A DNA stretch of 64,000 nucleotides. It comes from Paenibacillus sp. PvR098 (GTDB taxonomy: Bacteria; Bacillota; Bacilli; Paenibacillales; NBRC-103111). The stretch spans positions 1,302,001 to 1,366,000 of the forward strand of contig NZ_JAFIBU010000001.1 of assembly GCF_017833255.1 (NCBI RefSeq). Reading direction: 5' to 3'. Below the pieces are notes generated by a model. That model saw only the letters and a program-made list of their open reading frames with translations. It was not told where the DNA came from and did not search any database. The position numbers and the translations under genes are program-made. Each line of letters starts with the position of its first letter. The stretch's first letter is position 1. Of this stretch, positions 16,703-24,859 are shown piece by piece.

Positions 16703-17884
16703 TCAGATCTTCACCTTCCCGTATTTGCCCCCTCCGCCCGCTGTGAGCTCAAGGGTCCCAGTCCGCGCCTCCGTCAAATAGCGGGCAATGGTCTCGCCCG
16801 CAGCTTCAGCAAGCTCCTCGTAAGAAGCCCGGTGCAGCATATTCATCTCCGTGCCGAAACGGGTGAGCAATCGGCGTAGCGTCTTAGGGCCTAGGCCGGG
16901 AATATACTCGAGCGGAACCTGGTAATAATACGTCGGCCGCTCAGCGGGCATTACAGGCTCCTCCCGATCCGCAATATCCAGAATACGGTCCATGACCCCG
17001 CTCACAATCTTCGTGCTGCCGCAGTACAGACATCGCTCCGTGGCGACCGCGTCTTGTTCGTCCAGAATGCAGCTGCAGCTTCCGCAGTATGTTCGATGGT
17101 ATTTGCCGAGACGCGGATTCAAACCATAGTTCGCGAGCACCCTTCGTCCGTTTTCCCCAGCCAAAGCCTTACGCAATTCTTCAAAGGTAGGTCGCTCCAG
17201 TGCCAGTTTGTTATATTCACGGGCGATTTTGGGTAAAGAATGCGCGTCGGAGTTGGTCAGAAACGTGTAGTGATCCAACTCACTGATATAGCCCGCCATG
17301 ACCGAATCCGCACTTAAGCCCAGCTCTACGGCTGCGATGCCGTCTAAATCGAGCAAATGCTCCATTCGTGTAGAGCAGCTGCCGTATATGCTTTTATGCG
17401 GGGTGAAAATGTGAGCGGGCACCATCAGACCTCCCCGGTCGATGACCTCTCGCTGAAGCTCGCGGGCCGTGACATAAATGCGCTGAGAGCTGAGCTGGAC
17501 GTTCTTCATGTATTGGCGGAGCCATTCCGTAAAATGCTGCATATCGCTGAGCTTGGGTAAATACGCGATCAGGTGGGCTGTTCCCATGCCTGGATCCCGA
17601 ACTTCGATTTCACAGCCTAACAGGACAGTCGTGTTGTGATATTGGATGCCTCCTCCGCTAAGCTCCTCCATGTCCCCCCGCTCCAAATAATGCTGCATCT
17701 CACGCTGCACACCTGGGGAATGACAATCAATGATACCGACGATATCGATGCCTTTATGCTCGGAGGCTTCCTTTGCAATGTTATAAAACGTCAGGTTGTT
17801 CGCCGCGCTGATCTTGACGGCTTCTCCTGCTTCCGTTCTTCCGATATGGATATGCAGGTCTGCGTAATAAGCCTGAAGCGTCAT
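16703..17884 (-). CDS. Endonuclease Q family protein (PHP domain, zinc finger, helix-hairpin-helix)
   Basis: A 393-residue protein. A PHP-type metal site is visible in YYADLHIHIG, IIDCHSP, VPAHIF and LTNSDAH; then a four-Cys zinc finger (YCGSCSC ... RCLYCGS), and a C-terminal hairpin EYIPGLGPKTLRRLL. This is the EndoQ architecture; EndoQ cuts DNA 5' to deaminated bases such as uracil and hypoxanthine. It ends 1 base before the nudF stop region and lies between nudF and spoIIM. Assignment to DNA repair follows the family. Confidence 0.85.
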   Translation of the reverse strand: MTLQAYYADLHIHIGRTEAGEAVKISAANNLTFYNIAKEASEHKGIDIVGIIDCHSPGVQREMQHYLERGDMEELSGGGIQYHNTTVLLGCEIEVRDPGMGTAHLIAYLPKLSDMQHFTEWLRQYMKNVQLSSQRIYVTARELQREVIDRGGLMVPAHIFTPHKSIYGSCSTRMEHLLDLDGIAAVELGLSADSVMAGYISELDHYTFLTNSDAHSLPKIAREYNKLALERPTFEELRKALAGENGRRVLANYGLNPRLGKYHRTYCGSCSCILDEQDAVATERCLYCGSTKIVSGVMDRILDIADREEPVMPAERPTYYYQVPLEYIPGLGPKTLRRLLTRFGTEMNMLHRASYEELAEAAGETIARYLTEARTGTLELTAGGGGKYGKVKI

Positions 17885-17885
17885 G

Positions 17886-18449
17886 TCAGAACTTCCCTGT
17901 CAGCTTATATATCTGCCAAGCGTATACCGCCATGATCGTTTTGGCGTCGCTGATTCGTCCCTCCGCCATATACTGTTGAGCTTGTTCCAGAGTAATCGCT
18001 TCGATTTCAAGGAATTCATCCTCGTCCGGCTGCGCCTCTCCTTTGGTCAGGTCTTCAGCAACATACAAGTGAAGGAGCTCATCGGCAAAGCCGGGGGACG
18101 TATAGAATGAACTAAGGTGACGCAGCGAGCCGCAAGTGTAGCCTGTCTCTTCCACCAGCTCCCGCCGTGCGCAGCGCTCAGGTTCCTCGCCCGGATCCAA
18201 TTTGCCTGCCGGTATTTCGATCTGGCTTTTTTCGAGCGGTTTGCGGTATTGTTCCACGACAAGCATGCGGTCGTCCGGGGTGAGCGCGAGAACGGCTACT
18301 GCTCCGGGGTGCTTGATAATTTCACGGGTGGCCTCGCTGCCGTTCGGCAGCTTGACGGTATCCACTTGAAGCGAAATGATTTTCCCTTGGAAAATAGGCT
18401 GAGTGGAGAGAGTAACTTCTTCGAATTTTTTATGATGAACTTGGCTCAT
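17886..18449 (-). CDS. nudF: ADP-ribose pyrophosphatase (Nudix)
   Basis: A 187-residue Nudix hydrolase with a complete box, GKLDPGEEPERCARRELVEETGY. N-terminal strands (PIFQGKIISLQVDTV) and EIIKHPGAVAVLAL match the ADP-ribose pyrophosphatase group. It cleaves ADP-ribose to AMP and ribose-5-phosphate. The EndoQ gene begins at its end with almost no gap. mciZ is divergent upstream, as in B. subtilis. Confidence 0.93.
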   Translation of the reverse strand: MSQVHHKKFEEVTLSTQPIFQGKIISLQVDTVKLPNGSEATREIIKHPGAVAVLALTPDDRMLVVEQYRKPLEKSQIEIPAGKLDPGEEPERCARRELVEETGYTCGSLRHLSSFYTSPGFADELLHLYVAEDLTKGEAQPDEDEFLEIEAITLEQAQQYMAEGRISDAKTIMAVYAWQIYKLTGKF

Positions 18450-18604
18450 GATCGGATTCCTTTCTTTACCATATGGGTATTTTAGTTATGAAGACATTAT
18501 TTTATTATACCATGAATTCACTCTGCCATTAGTAAGTCATAACCGCTTCCTCTCTTGCATAAGTTGAAATATATCAACCTATCAAAAGCTTGGGGGAATA
18601 ACCT

Positions 18605-18790
18605 ATGAAAACTTATTCTGCCGATCGTCAGCTACGTCTAGTAGGCAAGGCTTGGGAGGTTCGTGAATATTTGAAAATGACGCTGGGCCGCGTCTCTGCC
18701 GACGTTTCTTTAGCCTCATTCCTGGAAGGGAGCCTGACCAACGCTAAAGGACAAGCTCAGCAGCCCCGCCCTTTCAGATATTGCCGGTAG
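18605..18790 (+). CDS. mciZ: MciZ, mother-cell inhibitor of FtsZ (extended form)
   Basis: A 61-residue protein whose segment LRLVGKAWEVREYLKMTLG matches the core of B. subtilis MciZ (VVLVGKAWEIRAKLKEYG). MciZ caps FtsZ filaments and stops Z-ring formation in the mother cell during sporulation, under sigma-E. GGGGGAATAACCT precedes the ATG. As in B. subtilis, it is divergent from nudF. It is about 20 residues longer than the 40-residue B. subtilis protein, and its last 34 bases overlap the end of the convergent DUF3866 gene. Confidence 0.82.
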   Translation: MKTYSADRQLRLVGKAWEVREYLKMTLGRVSADVSLASFLEGSLTNAKGQAQQPRPFRYCR

Positions 18791-19908
18791 GCTGCCGAAG
18801 CTGCACAGCACACGGCTGCAAAAAATGCCGGATCGTCTGCTAATCCCCTTCCCATCGAAGTAATCGGCTCCCCATAGGGCTTCAGCGCGGCTTCCATTTC
18901 ACCCGCAGCAGGAGCAGTCATCCACTGAAGACGGTGCAAGCGGCCTAGCTCATACTGCTGCGACTGCCGCATTAGCAGCATGGACTCCCTTGTTGAGGGG
19001 ATCAACGGCAGGTTGAGGGAGCACGGCGTCAAGGCAGCGTCTGTTAGTGCCGTCAGCGTGTGATGGCTGATGCCCCGATGGCGCTCCCTAGGATCGGCAA
19101 AGCTGATTCGCGGGATGATAACGGGCACACCCTTGAGCGCGTGTACGGCATTGATGAGCTCTCCGACTTCAAGACCGCTGCAGCCGTATATAGTACCGGT
19201 ACCTACGATGCCGGGGCCCATAATCACGATGGCGATGTCGCAATGGAGTACGTGTCTAGCCGCAAGCAGAGCTGTGAATTTATTTACGGTTTCGAGATCT
19301 CCGCCGTAAGCATGACCATAGGTGACGGTCCCCGCTAGCCAACCCAGCTCGCTCAGTCTGGCTGCATGTCGGCTGATGGAGAGCGGAAGCGCTCCGCCGT
19401 CCGTCATAATATACGCAATCCTCAGTTCTCGCACACCGCGCTGCGTTTCCTCCGCAAGCTGACGCAGCCAACATACCGCCGCAGGCAGCATGCTGTGAAG
19501 CTCCCCAATTAGCACCGGCATTCTCTCCAATGTCCTACGTCCAGCCAGTGTTTTATGGTGCGGACTGTCTGGCTCTTCCGCCGCAAGCACCGCTCGCTGA
19601 AGCGATGTGTAGCGCAGCTTCATAATGTGACCCTCTCCTGATAAAGCGGCGGCAGCCGAAACACTGTGCTTCTCCAGAATCGCATGGATGAAATGGTATC
19701 CGCCTGTACCCAGCCCGAGCGATTCTGCGGTCGTATTCATCAACACCGTATCCCCAACGACAAGCTTGGGAAAGACGGTCAGATCATGAATAGCCCGAGC
19801 CGTCGCCCCATCGGACTGCAATACTTGAACGATCTGCACTTGACCGGTTCCGGATGCTCCGTTACAATCCGCTATCGTAACAACGCCTTTCATCATCATC
19901 AAAGCCAC
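18757..19908 (-). CDS. DUF3866 family protein
   Basis: A roughly 383-residue protein of the DUF3866 family, recognised by its overall pattern (GHIMKLRYTSLQ, MPVLIGELHSMLPA, RIAYIMTDGGALPL, GLLAGTVTYG-like GWLAGTVTYGHAYGGDLE, IVIMGPGIVGTGT). No catalytic role is known. I start at the GTG at 19908 after GAGAGGGGTGG; an ATG lies three codons in. It converges with mciZ. Confidence 0.8.
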   Translation of the reverse strand: MALMMMKGVVTIADCNGASGTGQVQIVQVLQSDGATARAIHDLTVFPKLVVGDTVLMNTTAESLGLGTGGYHFIHAILEKHSVSAAAALSGEGHIMKLRYTSLQRAVLAAEEPDSPHHKTLAGRRTLERMPVLIGELHSMLPAAVCWLRQLAEETQRGVRELRIAYIMTDGGALPLSISRHAARLSELGWLAGTVTYGHAYGGDLETVNKFTALLAARHVLHCDIAIVIMGPGIVGTGTIYGCSGLEVGELINAVHALKGVPVIIPRISFADPRERHRGISHHTLTALTDAALTPCSLNLPLIPSTRESMLLMRQSQQYELGRLHRLQWMTAPAAGEMEAALKPYGEPITSMGRGLADDPAFFAAVCCAASAAYRQYLKGRGC

Positions 19909-19952
19909 TCGACCACCCCTCTCTATACAATTTACGTACGGAGCAAAGAAAA

Positions 19953-19988
19953 AAAACCACTTGCATGATGGTTCATGCAAGTGGTTTT
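19953..19988 (-). terminator. Terminator after the M20 peptidase gene
   Basis: A perfect 16-bp stem (AAAACCACTTGCATGA) with a 4-base loop, followed on the minus strand by a run of T (TTTTTTTTC). It lies between the peptidase and DUF3866 genes. Confidence 0.9.
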
Positions 19989-20000
19989 GCCGATGAGGAT

Positions 20001-21140
20001 TTAAGAACCTTTCGCGACTTCCTGTATAATCTTGACCACAACTTCGGAGGTCTTGACTAAATCCTTGACCGCAATGCGTTCTTTAGTTGTATGAATGTCC
20101 AGATACCCGATCGCCAAGTTAACGGTCGGAATCCCCATGCCGTTGAACATGTTAGCGTCGCTGCCGCCGCCGGAGTGGAAGGTGTGCGGTGTGCATCCGC
20201 ATTCGCCGAGCGCCTTCATCGCCAGCTTCACGACCGGCGCCGATTCGTCATACATATAGGCGGGATAGATGACCTCGCTTTGAAAGTCCAGCTTCGCGCC
20301 CATCTCGCCTGCCGCTTCCTCGCACGCTTTGCGCATCTTTTCCACCTGAGCGTGCATTTTCTCCTGCGTGATGCTGCGTGCCTCGCCTTCCAATCGAACC
20401 CGCTCCACAACGATGTTCGTAGCGCCGTCCACACCGCCTTCAAAGCGGCCGATGTTAGCCGTCGTTTCTTTGTCGATGCGGCCTAACGGCATACGAGAAA
20501 TCGCTTTGCTTGCCACCGTAATCGCGCTGACCCCGTCCTCAGGATTAACGCCCGCATGCGCGGAACGGCCCCAGAAGGTCATGTTTACTTTGGCTTGCGT
20601 CGGAGCGGCTACGGCAATGGCCCCGATATCGCCGTTCGAATCGAGCGCATAGCCGAAGTCCGCATCCATCCATTTGGCATCCATCGCCCGGGAACCAAGC
20701 AAGCCCGATTCTTCTCCGGCCGTAATGATGAATTGGATTTGGCCATGCTCGATTTGGTTGTCCTTCAGCACGCGGATGGCTTCGAGCATCGCAGCCAATC
20801 CCGCTTTATCATCGCTGCCGAGAATCGTTGTACCGTCGCTGCGGATGTACCCGTCATCACCGATTTGCGGCTTAATGCTTTTACCCGGAGTGACGGTATC
20901 CATATGCGAGGTGAAGAACAGCTTCGCAGCAGCAGCCTTGCCGGGCGAGGCCGGAAGCGTACAAATCAGGTTGCCCGAGCCATGCCCCGTCTTGGCTGCC
21001 GTATCGTCTTCTTCTACTTTAAGACCGAGCGCCGTGAACTTATCTTTTAGCACCCGGCTGATTTCCTGCTCGTGACGCGTTTCGCTGTCCACCTGGATTA
21101 GCTCGATAAATTCGGCCACTAATCGATTTTGTTCAATCAT
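20001..21140 (-). CDS. M20 family metallopeptidase (tripeptidase T-like, YqjE type)
   Basis: A 379-residue M20 dipeptidase/tripeptidase-like enzyme. It contains LFFTSHMDTVTPG (first zinc ligand), LGSDDKAGLAAMLEA (bridging Asp), ITAGEESGLLGS (catalytic Glu) and a dimerisation domain (GRSAHAGVNPEDG). HSGGGSDANMF lies near the C-terminus. It should release an N-terminal residue from small peptides. The position beside the bkd genes and a Prli42 gene is shared with other Bacillales. Confidence 0.88.
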   Translation of the reverse strand: MIEQNRLVAEFIELIQVDSETRHEQEISRVLKDKFTALGLKVEEDDTAAKTGHGSGNLICTLPASPGKAAAAKLFFTSHMDTVTPGKSIKPQIGDDGYIRSDGTTILGSDDKAGLAAMLEAIRVLKDNQIEHGQIQFIITAGEESGLLGSRAMDAKWMDADFGYALDSNGDIGAIAVAAPTQAKVNMTFWGRSAHAGVNPEDGVSAITVASKAISRMPLGRIDKETTANIGRFEGGVDGATNIVVERVRLEGEARSITQEKMHAQVEKMRKACEEAAGEMGAKLDFQSEVIYPAYMYDESAPVVKLAMKALGECGCTPHTFHSGGGSDANMFNGMGIPTVNLAIGYLDIHTTKERIAVKDLVKTSEVVVKIIQEVAKGS

Positions 21141-21211
21141 GAGCTTTCCTCCAATGTATGCATGAGTTACAATATCATTATAGTATTCCCACGAATAGGA
21201 GTTGAAATCTT

Positions 21212-21307
21212 GTGCAGAACAAACTCATTTTCAAAATTATCATTTATGTGATGATCGCATCCATGCTGCTATCTACCCTGCTCTTTACGGTAGGAATGCT
21301 GCTTTAA
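21212..21307 (+). CDS. prli42: Prli42-type stressosome-associated membrane miniprotein (31 aa)
   Basis: A 31-codon gene from a GTG at 21212 preceded by ATAGGAGTTGAAATCTT. The product MQNKLIFKIIIYVMIASMLL... has a short basic N-terminus and one membrane helix, and has the length and pattern of Prli42, which links the stressosome to the membrane in Listeria. It lies between an aminotripeptidase-type gene and bkdB. The identification rests on size, pattern and context. Confidence 0.7.
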   Translation: MQNKLIFKIIIYVMIASMLLSTLLFTVGMLL

Positions 21308-21323
21308 AAGGAAAAGCTCTGCT

Positions 21324-22676
21324 TTAGTAAAGCTTCGTATCCTGGTTGAACCCTTCCAGATTTTCCTTAACACGCTGCAGGAACCTTCCGCAGATTACCC
21401 CGTCCAGAATGCGATGATCGAGGGACAAGCACAGGTTGACCATCGAACGAACAGCGATCATGTCCTGAATCACAACCGGCTTTTTCACGATGGACTCGAA
21501 GGTTAGGATGGCAGCCTGCGGATAGTTGATAATCGGATACGAAAGAATTGATCCGAACGAACCCGTGTTGTTCACTGTGAACGTACCACCCTCTAAATCG
21601 CTAAGCGACAGCTTGCCGGCTCTCCCTCTCCGGGTCAAATCATCGATTTCCCGGGCGAGGCCGGCAATGTTTTTTTGATCGGCCTTCTTGATCACCGGCG
21701 TAACCACAAAATCCTCAGTCCCTACAGCTAGAGAAATATTGATATCCCTCTTAACGATAATCTTATCTACGGCCCAAACCGAGTTCATAATCGGATAGTC
21801 CTTGATCGCACTCACAACGGCCTTAAGCAGAAATGCAAGATAAGTCAGATTGATGCCTTCCTGCTTCATGAACTCATCCTTCAGCTTGCTGCGAAGAAGT
21901 ACCAGATTGGTGACATCCACTTCGATCATCGTCCATGCGTGCGGGATTTCCGTGACGCTCTGACGCATGCGGCTCGCAATCGTATTACGGATCGGAGTCA
22001 CATCAATCAAATATTCTCCACGGCCTTCCGGATGTCCTTCGACCTCGATTTTTGCTAAAGGCGGGGTTTCCGATAAATGAATACCCGTCGATCGAACCGA
22101 CACTTTCGGAGGCTCTGGAATGAATACGCCTGCCGTTGCTGCCGCCATGTTCGCATTTGCCGCCTGCTTGGACCAACCTGATCTGGCAGCAGTCCCTGAA
22201 GCCACGAACGCTTCAACGTCTTTTCTCGTAATACGGCCGCCTAAGCCTGTTCCCTGAATATCGCTTAGGGAAATGCCGTTCTCCGCCGCCAGCTTCAGGA
22301 CCGCTGGAGAGAAACGGCTTCCCATCCCTGTATTCCCTGCTTCCGCAGAGGGACGAGACGAGGTGCTTAGCAGCTGTTCTGGTTGCTGACCGCCATGTCC
22401 CGCCGCGCCAGCAGCCGCTTGCTGCGGTTCTTCAATAATGCAGATCGCTTCGCCTACGGCAGCCGTAGCCCCGTCATCTACCAGCAGGCGAACGAGCCTG
22501 CCCTCAATCGGCGAAGGCATCTCTACCGTCACTTTATCCGTAATCAGCTCACAAAGCACATCGTACTGCTCAATGTAATCCCCAGGCTGTTTGAGCCATT
22601 TGCCGACCGTTGCCGAAACTAGACTCTCTGCTAAATGAGGAACCGTAACCTCGGTCCCCTTGATGTTCTCTTTCAC
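21324..22676 (-). CDS. bkdB: Branched-chain 2-oxoacid dehydrogenase, E2 (dihydrolipoyl acyltransferase)
   Basis: A 450-residue E2 protein: lipoyl domain (about 5-85) with the lipoylated Lys in LITDKVTVEMPS; an Ala/Gln linker; a peripheral-subunit-binding domain (SPAVLKLAAENGISLSDIQGTGLGGRITRKDV); and a catalytic domain ending with the active-site His region SLDHRILDGVICGRF. It follows E1-alpha and E1-beta. The GTG at 22676 lies 9 bases after AGGAGG; the TTG at 22685 is too close to that site. The acetoin or pyruvate complex is an alternative, but the neighbours favour branched-chain acids. Confidence 0.88.
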   Translation of the reverse strand: MKENIKGTEVTVPHLAESLVSATVGKWLKQPGDYIEQYDVLCELITDKVTVEMPSPIEGRLVRLLVDDGATAAVGEAICIIEEPQQAAAGAAGHGGQQPEQLLSTSSRPSAEAGNTGMGSRFSPAVLKLAAENGISLSDIQGTGLGGRITRKDVEAFVASGTAARSGWSKQAANANMAAATAGVFIPEPPKVSVRSTGIHLSETPPLAKIEVEGHPEGRGEYLIDVTPIRNTIASRMRQSVTEIPHAWTMIEVDVTNLVLLRSKLKDEFMKQEGINLTYLAFLLKAVVSAIKDYPIMNSVWAVDKIIVKRDINISLAVGTEDFVVTPVIKKADQKNIAGLAREIDDLTRRGRAGKLSLSDLEGGTFTVNNTGSFGSILSYPIINYPQAAILTFESIVKKPVVIQDMIAVRSMVNLCLSLDHRILDGVICGRFLQRVKENLEGFNQDTKLY

Positions 22677-22747
22677 GCTGCACAACCTCCTAAGAAAACG
22701 CCGGCCTGGTGGCCGGCTATATAAGTCAGCTTCAAAGGTTCGCTGCC

Positions 22748-23728
22748 TTAGAACAATGCCAGCTTACGCATGGCTTCCATAATTTTATCCGCGTTCAGGA
22801 GGAAAAACTTCTCCATCGGCGGATTCATTCCTACAGCCGGCACGTCGGGCGCACACAGCCGCACAATCGGCGCATCGAGCTCGAACAGAAGCTCTTCCGC
22901 GATGATCGCAGACACTTCCGCTCCGACGCCGCCCGTTTTATTGTCCTCATGAATAATCAGCACCTTGCCGGTCTTGCTCGCTGCTTTGAGAATCGCTTCT
23001 TTGTCGAGCGGCTGAAGGGTGCGCAAATCCAAAATATGCGCGCTGATGCCTTCTTTTGCCAACTCTTCGGCCGCTCTCAGTGCATATTGTACGGTTAAGC
23101 CGTAGCTAATAACAGTAATATCAGTGCCTTCCCGCTTCACATCAGCTTTACCGATCGGCACAATGTAATCCTCTTCCGGGACTTCGCCCGTGACGCCCAA
23201 GTAGCATTTTTTATGCTCGAAATAAAGAACCGGATCCGCGTCACGAATGGCCGCCTTAAGCAGCCCTTTGGCATCGTAAGGATTGGATGGAGCCACGATC
23301 TTCAATCCGGGAATGCCGAAGAATACGGATTCCGGGCATTGAGAATGGTACAGGGCTCCTCCTCCCGTCGCTCCATAAGGAGCTCGGATAACAACCGGAC
23401 AGTTCCAATCGTTATTGGATCGGTAGCGGATCAGAGCCGCCTCACTGACGATCTGGTTCGTCGCCGGGAACATAAAGTCCGCGTACTGCATCTCCGCTAC
23501 GGGCTTCATGCCATACATCGCCGCCCCAATAGCAACACCTGCAATGGCTGATTCGGCAAGAGGTGTGTCCATCACGCGTTCTTCTCCGAATTGGTCCCGC
23601 AGACCTTTGGTCGCGTTCATGACGCCTCCCTTTCCTACATCCTCACCGAGGACGAATACATCCTCGTCCCGTTCCATTTCTTCTTTCATTGCCGTACGAA
23701 TGGCTTCCAAATAGGTAATGACGGCCAC
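22748..23728 (-). CDS. bkdAB: Branched-chain 2-oxoacid dehydrogenase, E1 beta subunit
   Basis: A 326-residue transketolase-like subunit with VFVLGEDVGKGGVMNATKGL, MDTPLAESAIAGVAIGAA, MQYADFMFPATNQIVSEAA and a C-terminal domain (LDLRTLQPLD). It pairs with E1-alpha to decarboxylate 2-oxoacids from Val, Leu and Ile, giving primers for branched fatty acids. The GTG at 23728 follows GGGGAGGAGTAAC, which spans the E1-alpha stop. Confidence 0.92.
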   Translation of the reverse strand: MAVITYLEAIRTAMKEEMERDEDVFVLGEDVGKGGVMNATKGLRDQFGEERVMDTPLAESAIAGVAIGAAMYGMKPVAEMQYADFMFPATNQIVSEAALIRYRSNNDWNCPVVIRAPYGATGGGALYHSQCPESVFFGIPGLKIVAPSNPYDAKGLLKAAIRDADPVLYFEHKKCYLGVTGEVPEEDYIVPIGKADVKREGTDITVISYGLTVQYALRAAEELAKEGISAHILDLRTLQPLDKEAILKAASKTGKVLIIHEDNKTGGVGAEVSAIIAEELLFELDAPIVRLCAPDVPAVGMNPPMEKFFLLNADKIMEAMRKLALF

Positions 23729-23732
23729 GACG

Positions 23733-24743
23733 TTACTCCTCCCCTGGCTCGGCATACACATGCCGCAGCGTATCTTCCGGCTTCGGAAACGGCGCTTGCT
23801 CGGCGTAATTCGTCGCCTCGATCAGCTCCGCCTTAATCTGCTCCGCCAGCTCGGCTTCCCGTTCTTCACTCCATATACCACAATCGATCAAATACTGTCT
23901 AAACACCAAGAGCCCGTCCTTAGAACGGTTTGCTTCGACTTCTTCCTTGGTCCTATAAAGCAAATCGTTATCTGAAGTGGAGTGCGGAGGGATACGGTAC
24001 ATATCCGCTTCAATCAGTGTTGGTCCTTCGCCTCGCAATGCCCTCTCGCGCGCTTCCTTAACCACCCGGTACACCTCTAACGGATCGCGACCGTCGACCT
24101 TCACTCCCGGAAATCCGTAACCGACAGCTCGTTCCGCAATACTTCCCGCCGTCTGTTTGTGAAGCGGAGTCGATATCGCATACTGATTGTTCTCGCACAT
24201 GAAAATGACAGGCAGCTTATGTACGCCTGCAAAATTACAACCTTCGTGGAAATCACCCTGATTACTGGAGCCATCCCCAAAGGTAACGAACGATACAAAG
24301 TTTTGGCGCTTCATCTTAGAGGCCAACGCAAATCCTACTGCATGCGGAACCTGTGTCGTTACCGGGCTTGATCCGGTAACAATGTTCAGCTTCTTATGGC
24401 TGAAATGCCCCGGCATTTGCCTGCCGCCGCTGTTCGGATCCTCCGCCTTGGCGAAGACCGAAAGCATCAGCTCCCTCAGCGTCATCCCGACGGTCAGAAC
24501 GAAGCCATAATCGCGGTAGTAAGGAAGAAAATAGTCCTTCCCTTTTTGCAGCGCGTATGCGGCAGCCACCTGTGCCGTCTCTTGTCCAATTCCGGATACG
24601 TGGAACGCAATCTTGCCGGAACGCTGCAGAATAAATCCTCGCTCGTCAAATATTCGGGCCTTCAGCATATATGTGTACATCTCGATGACTTGATCGTCAG
24701 TCAAGCCAAGCTGTCGATGTTTTGTTATTTGTCCGATGGACAT
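23733..24743 (-). CDS. bkdAA: Branched-chain 2-oxoacid dehydrogenase, E1 alpha subunit
   Basis: A 336-residue thiamine-diphosphate-binding subunit. The cofactor motif is GDGSSNQGDFHEGCNFAGVHKLPVIF-type (GDG ... NN at CENNQYAIS), and the regulatory loop is YRIPPHSTSDND. It forms the E1 heterotetramer with BkdAB. A sigma-A-like promoter with a palindrome lies directly upstream, so it may be transcribed separately from lpdV. Confidence 0.92.
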   Translation of the reverse strand: MSIGQITKHRQLGLTDDQVIEMYTYMLKARIFDERGFILQRSGKIAFHVSGIGQETAQVAAAYALQKGKDYFLPYYRDYGFVLTVGMTLRELMLSVFAKAEDPNSGGRQMPGHFSHKKLNIVTGSSPVTTQVPHAVGFALASKMKRQNFVSFVTFGDGSSNQGDFHEGCNFAGVHKLPVIFMCENNQYAISTPLHKQTAGSIAERAVGYGFPGVKVDGRDPLEVYRVVKEARERALRGEGPTLIEADMYRIPPHSTSDNDLLYRTKEEVEANRSKDGLLVFRQYLIDCGIWSEEREAELAEQIKAELIEATNYAEQAPFPKPEDTLRHVYAEPGEE

Positions 24744-24811
24744 GGGGCAGACGCCTCCTTATCATTCACACCTAATATTATTACCAGGTGCTAGTACTTG
24801 ACACTATATAT

Positions 24812-24840
24812 ATTATAAACCGTTTGGTTTATGAACACAA
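24812..24840 (-). promoter_or_regulatory. Promoter and overlapping palindrome upstream of bkdAA
   Basis: On the minus strand, TTGTGT (24835-24840) and TATAAT (24812-24817) are exactly 17 bases apart. The spacer holds the palindrome ATAAACC-AAAC-GGTTTAT (24815-24832), placed where a bound repressor would block polymerase. The regulator is unknown. Confidence 0.6.
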
Positions 24841-24859
24841 TTTGAATATTCGTGCTGCC

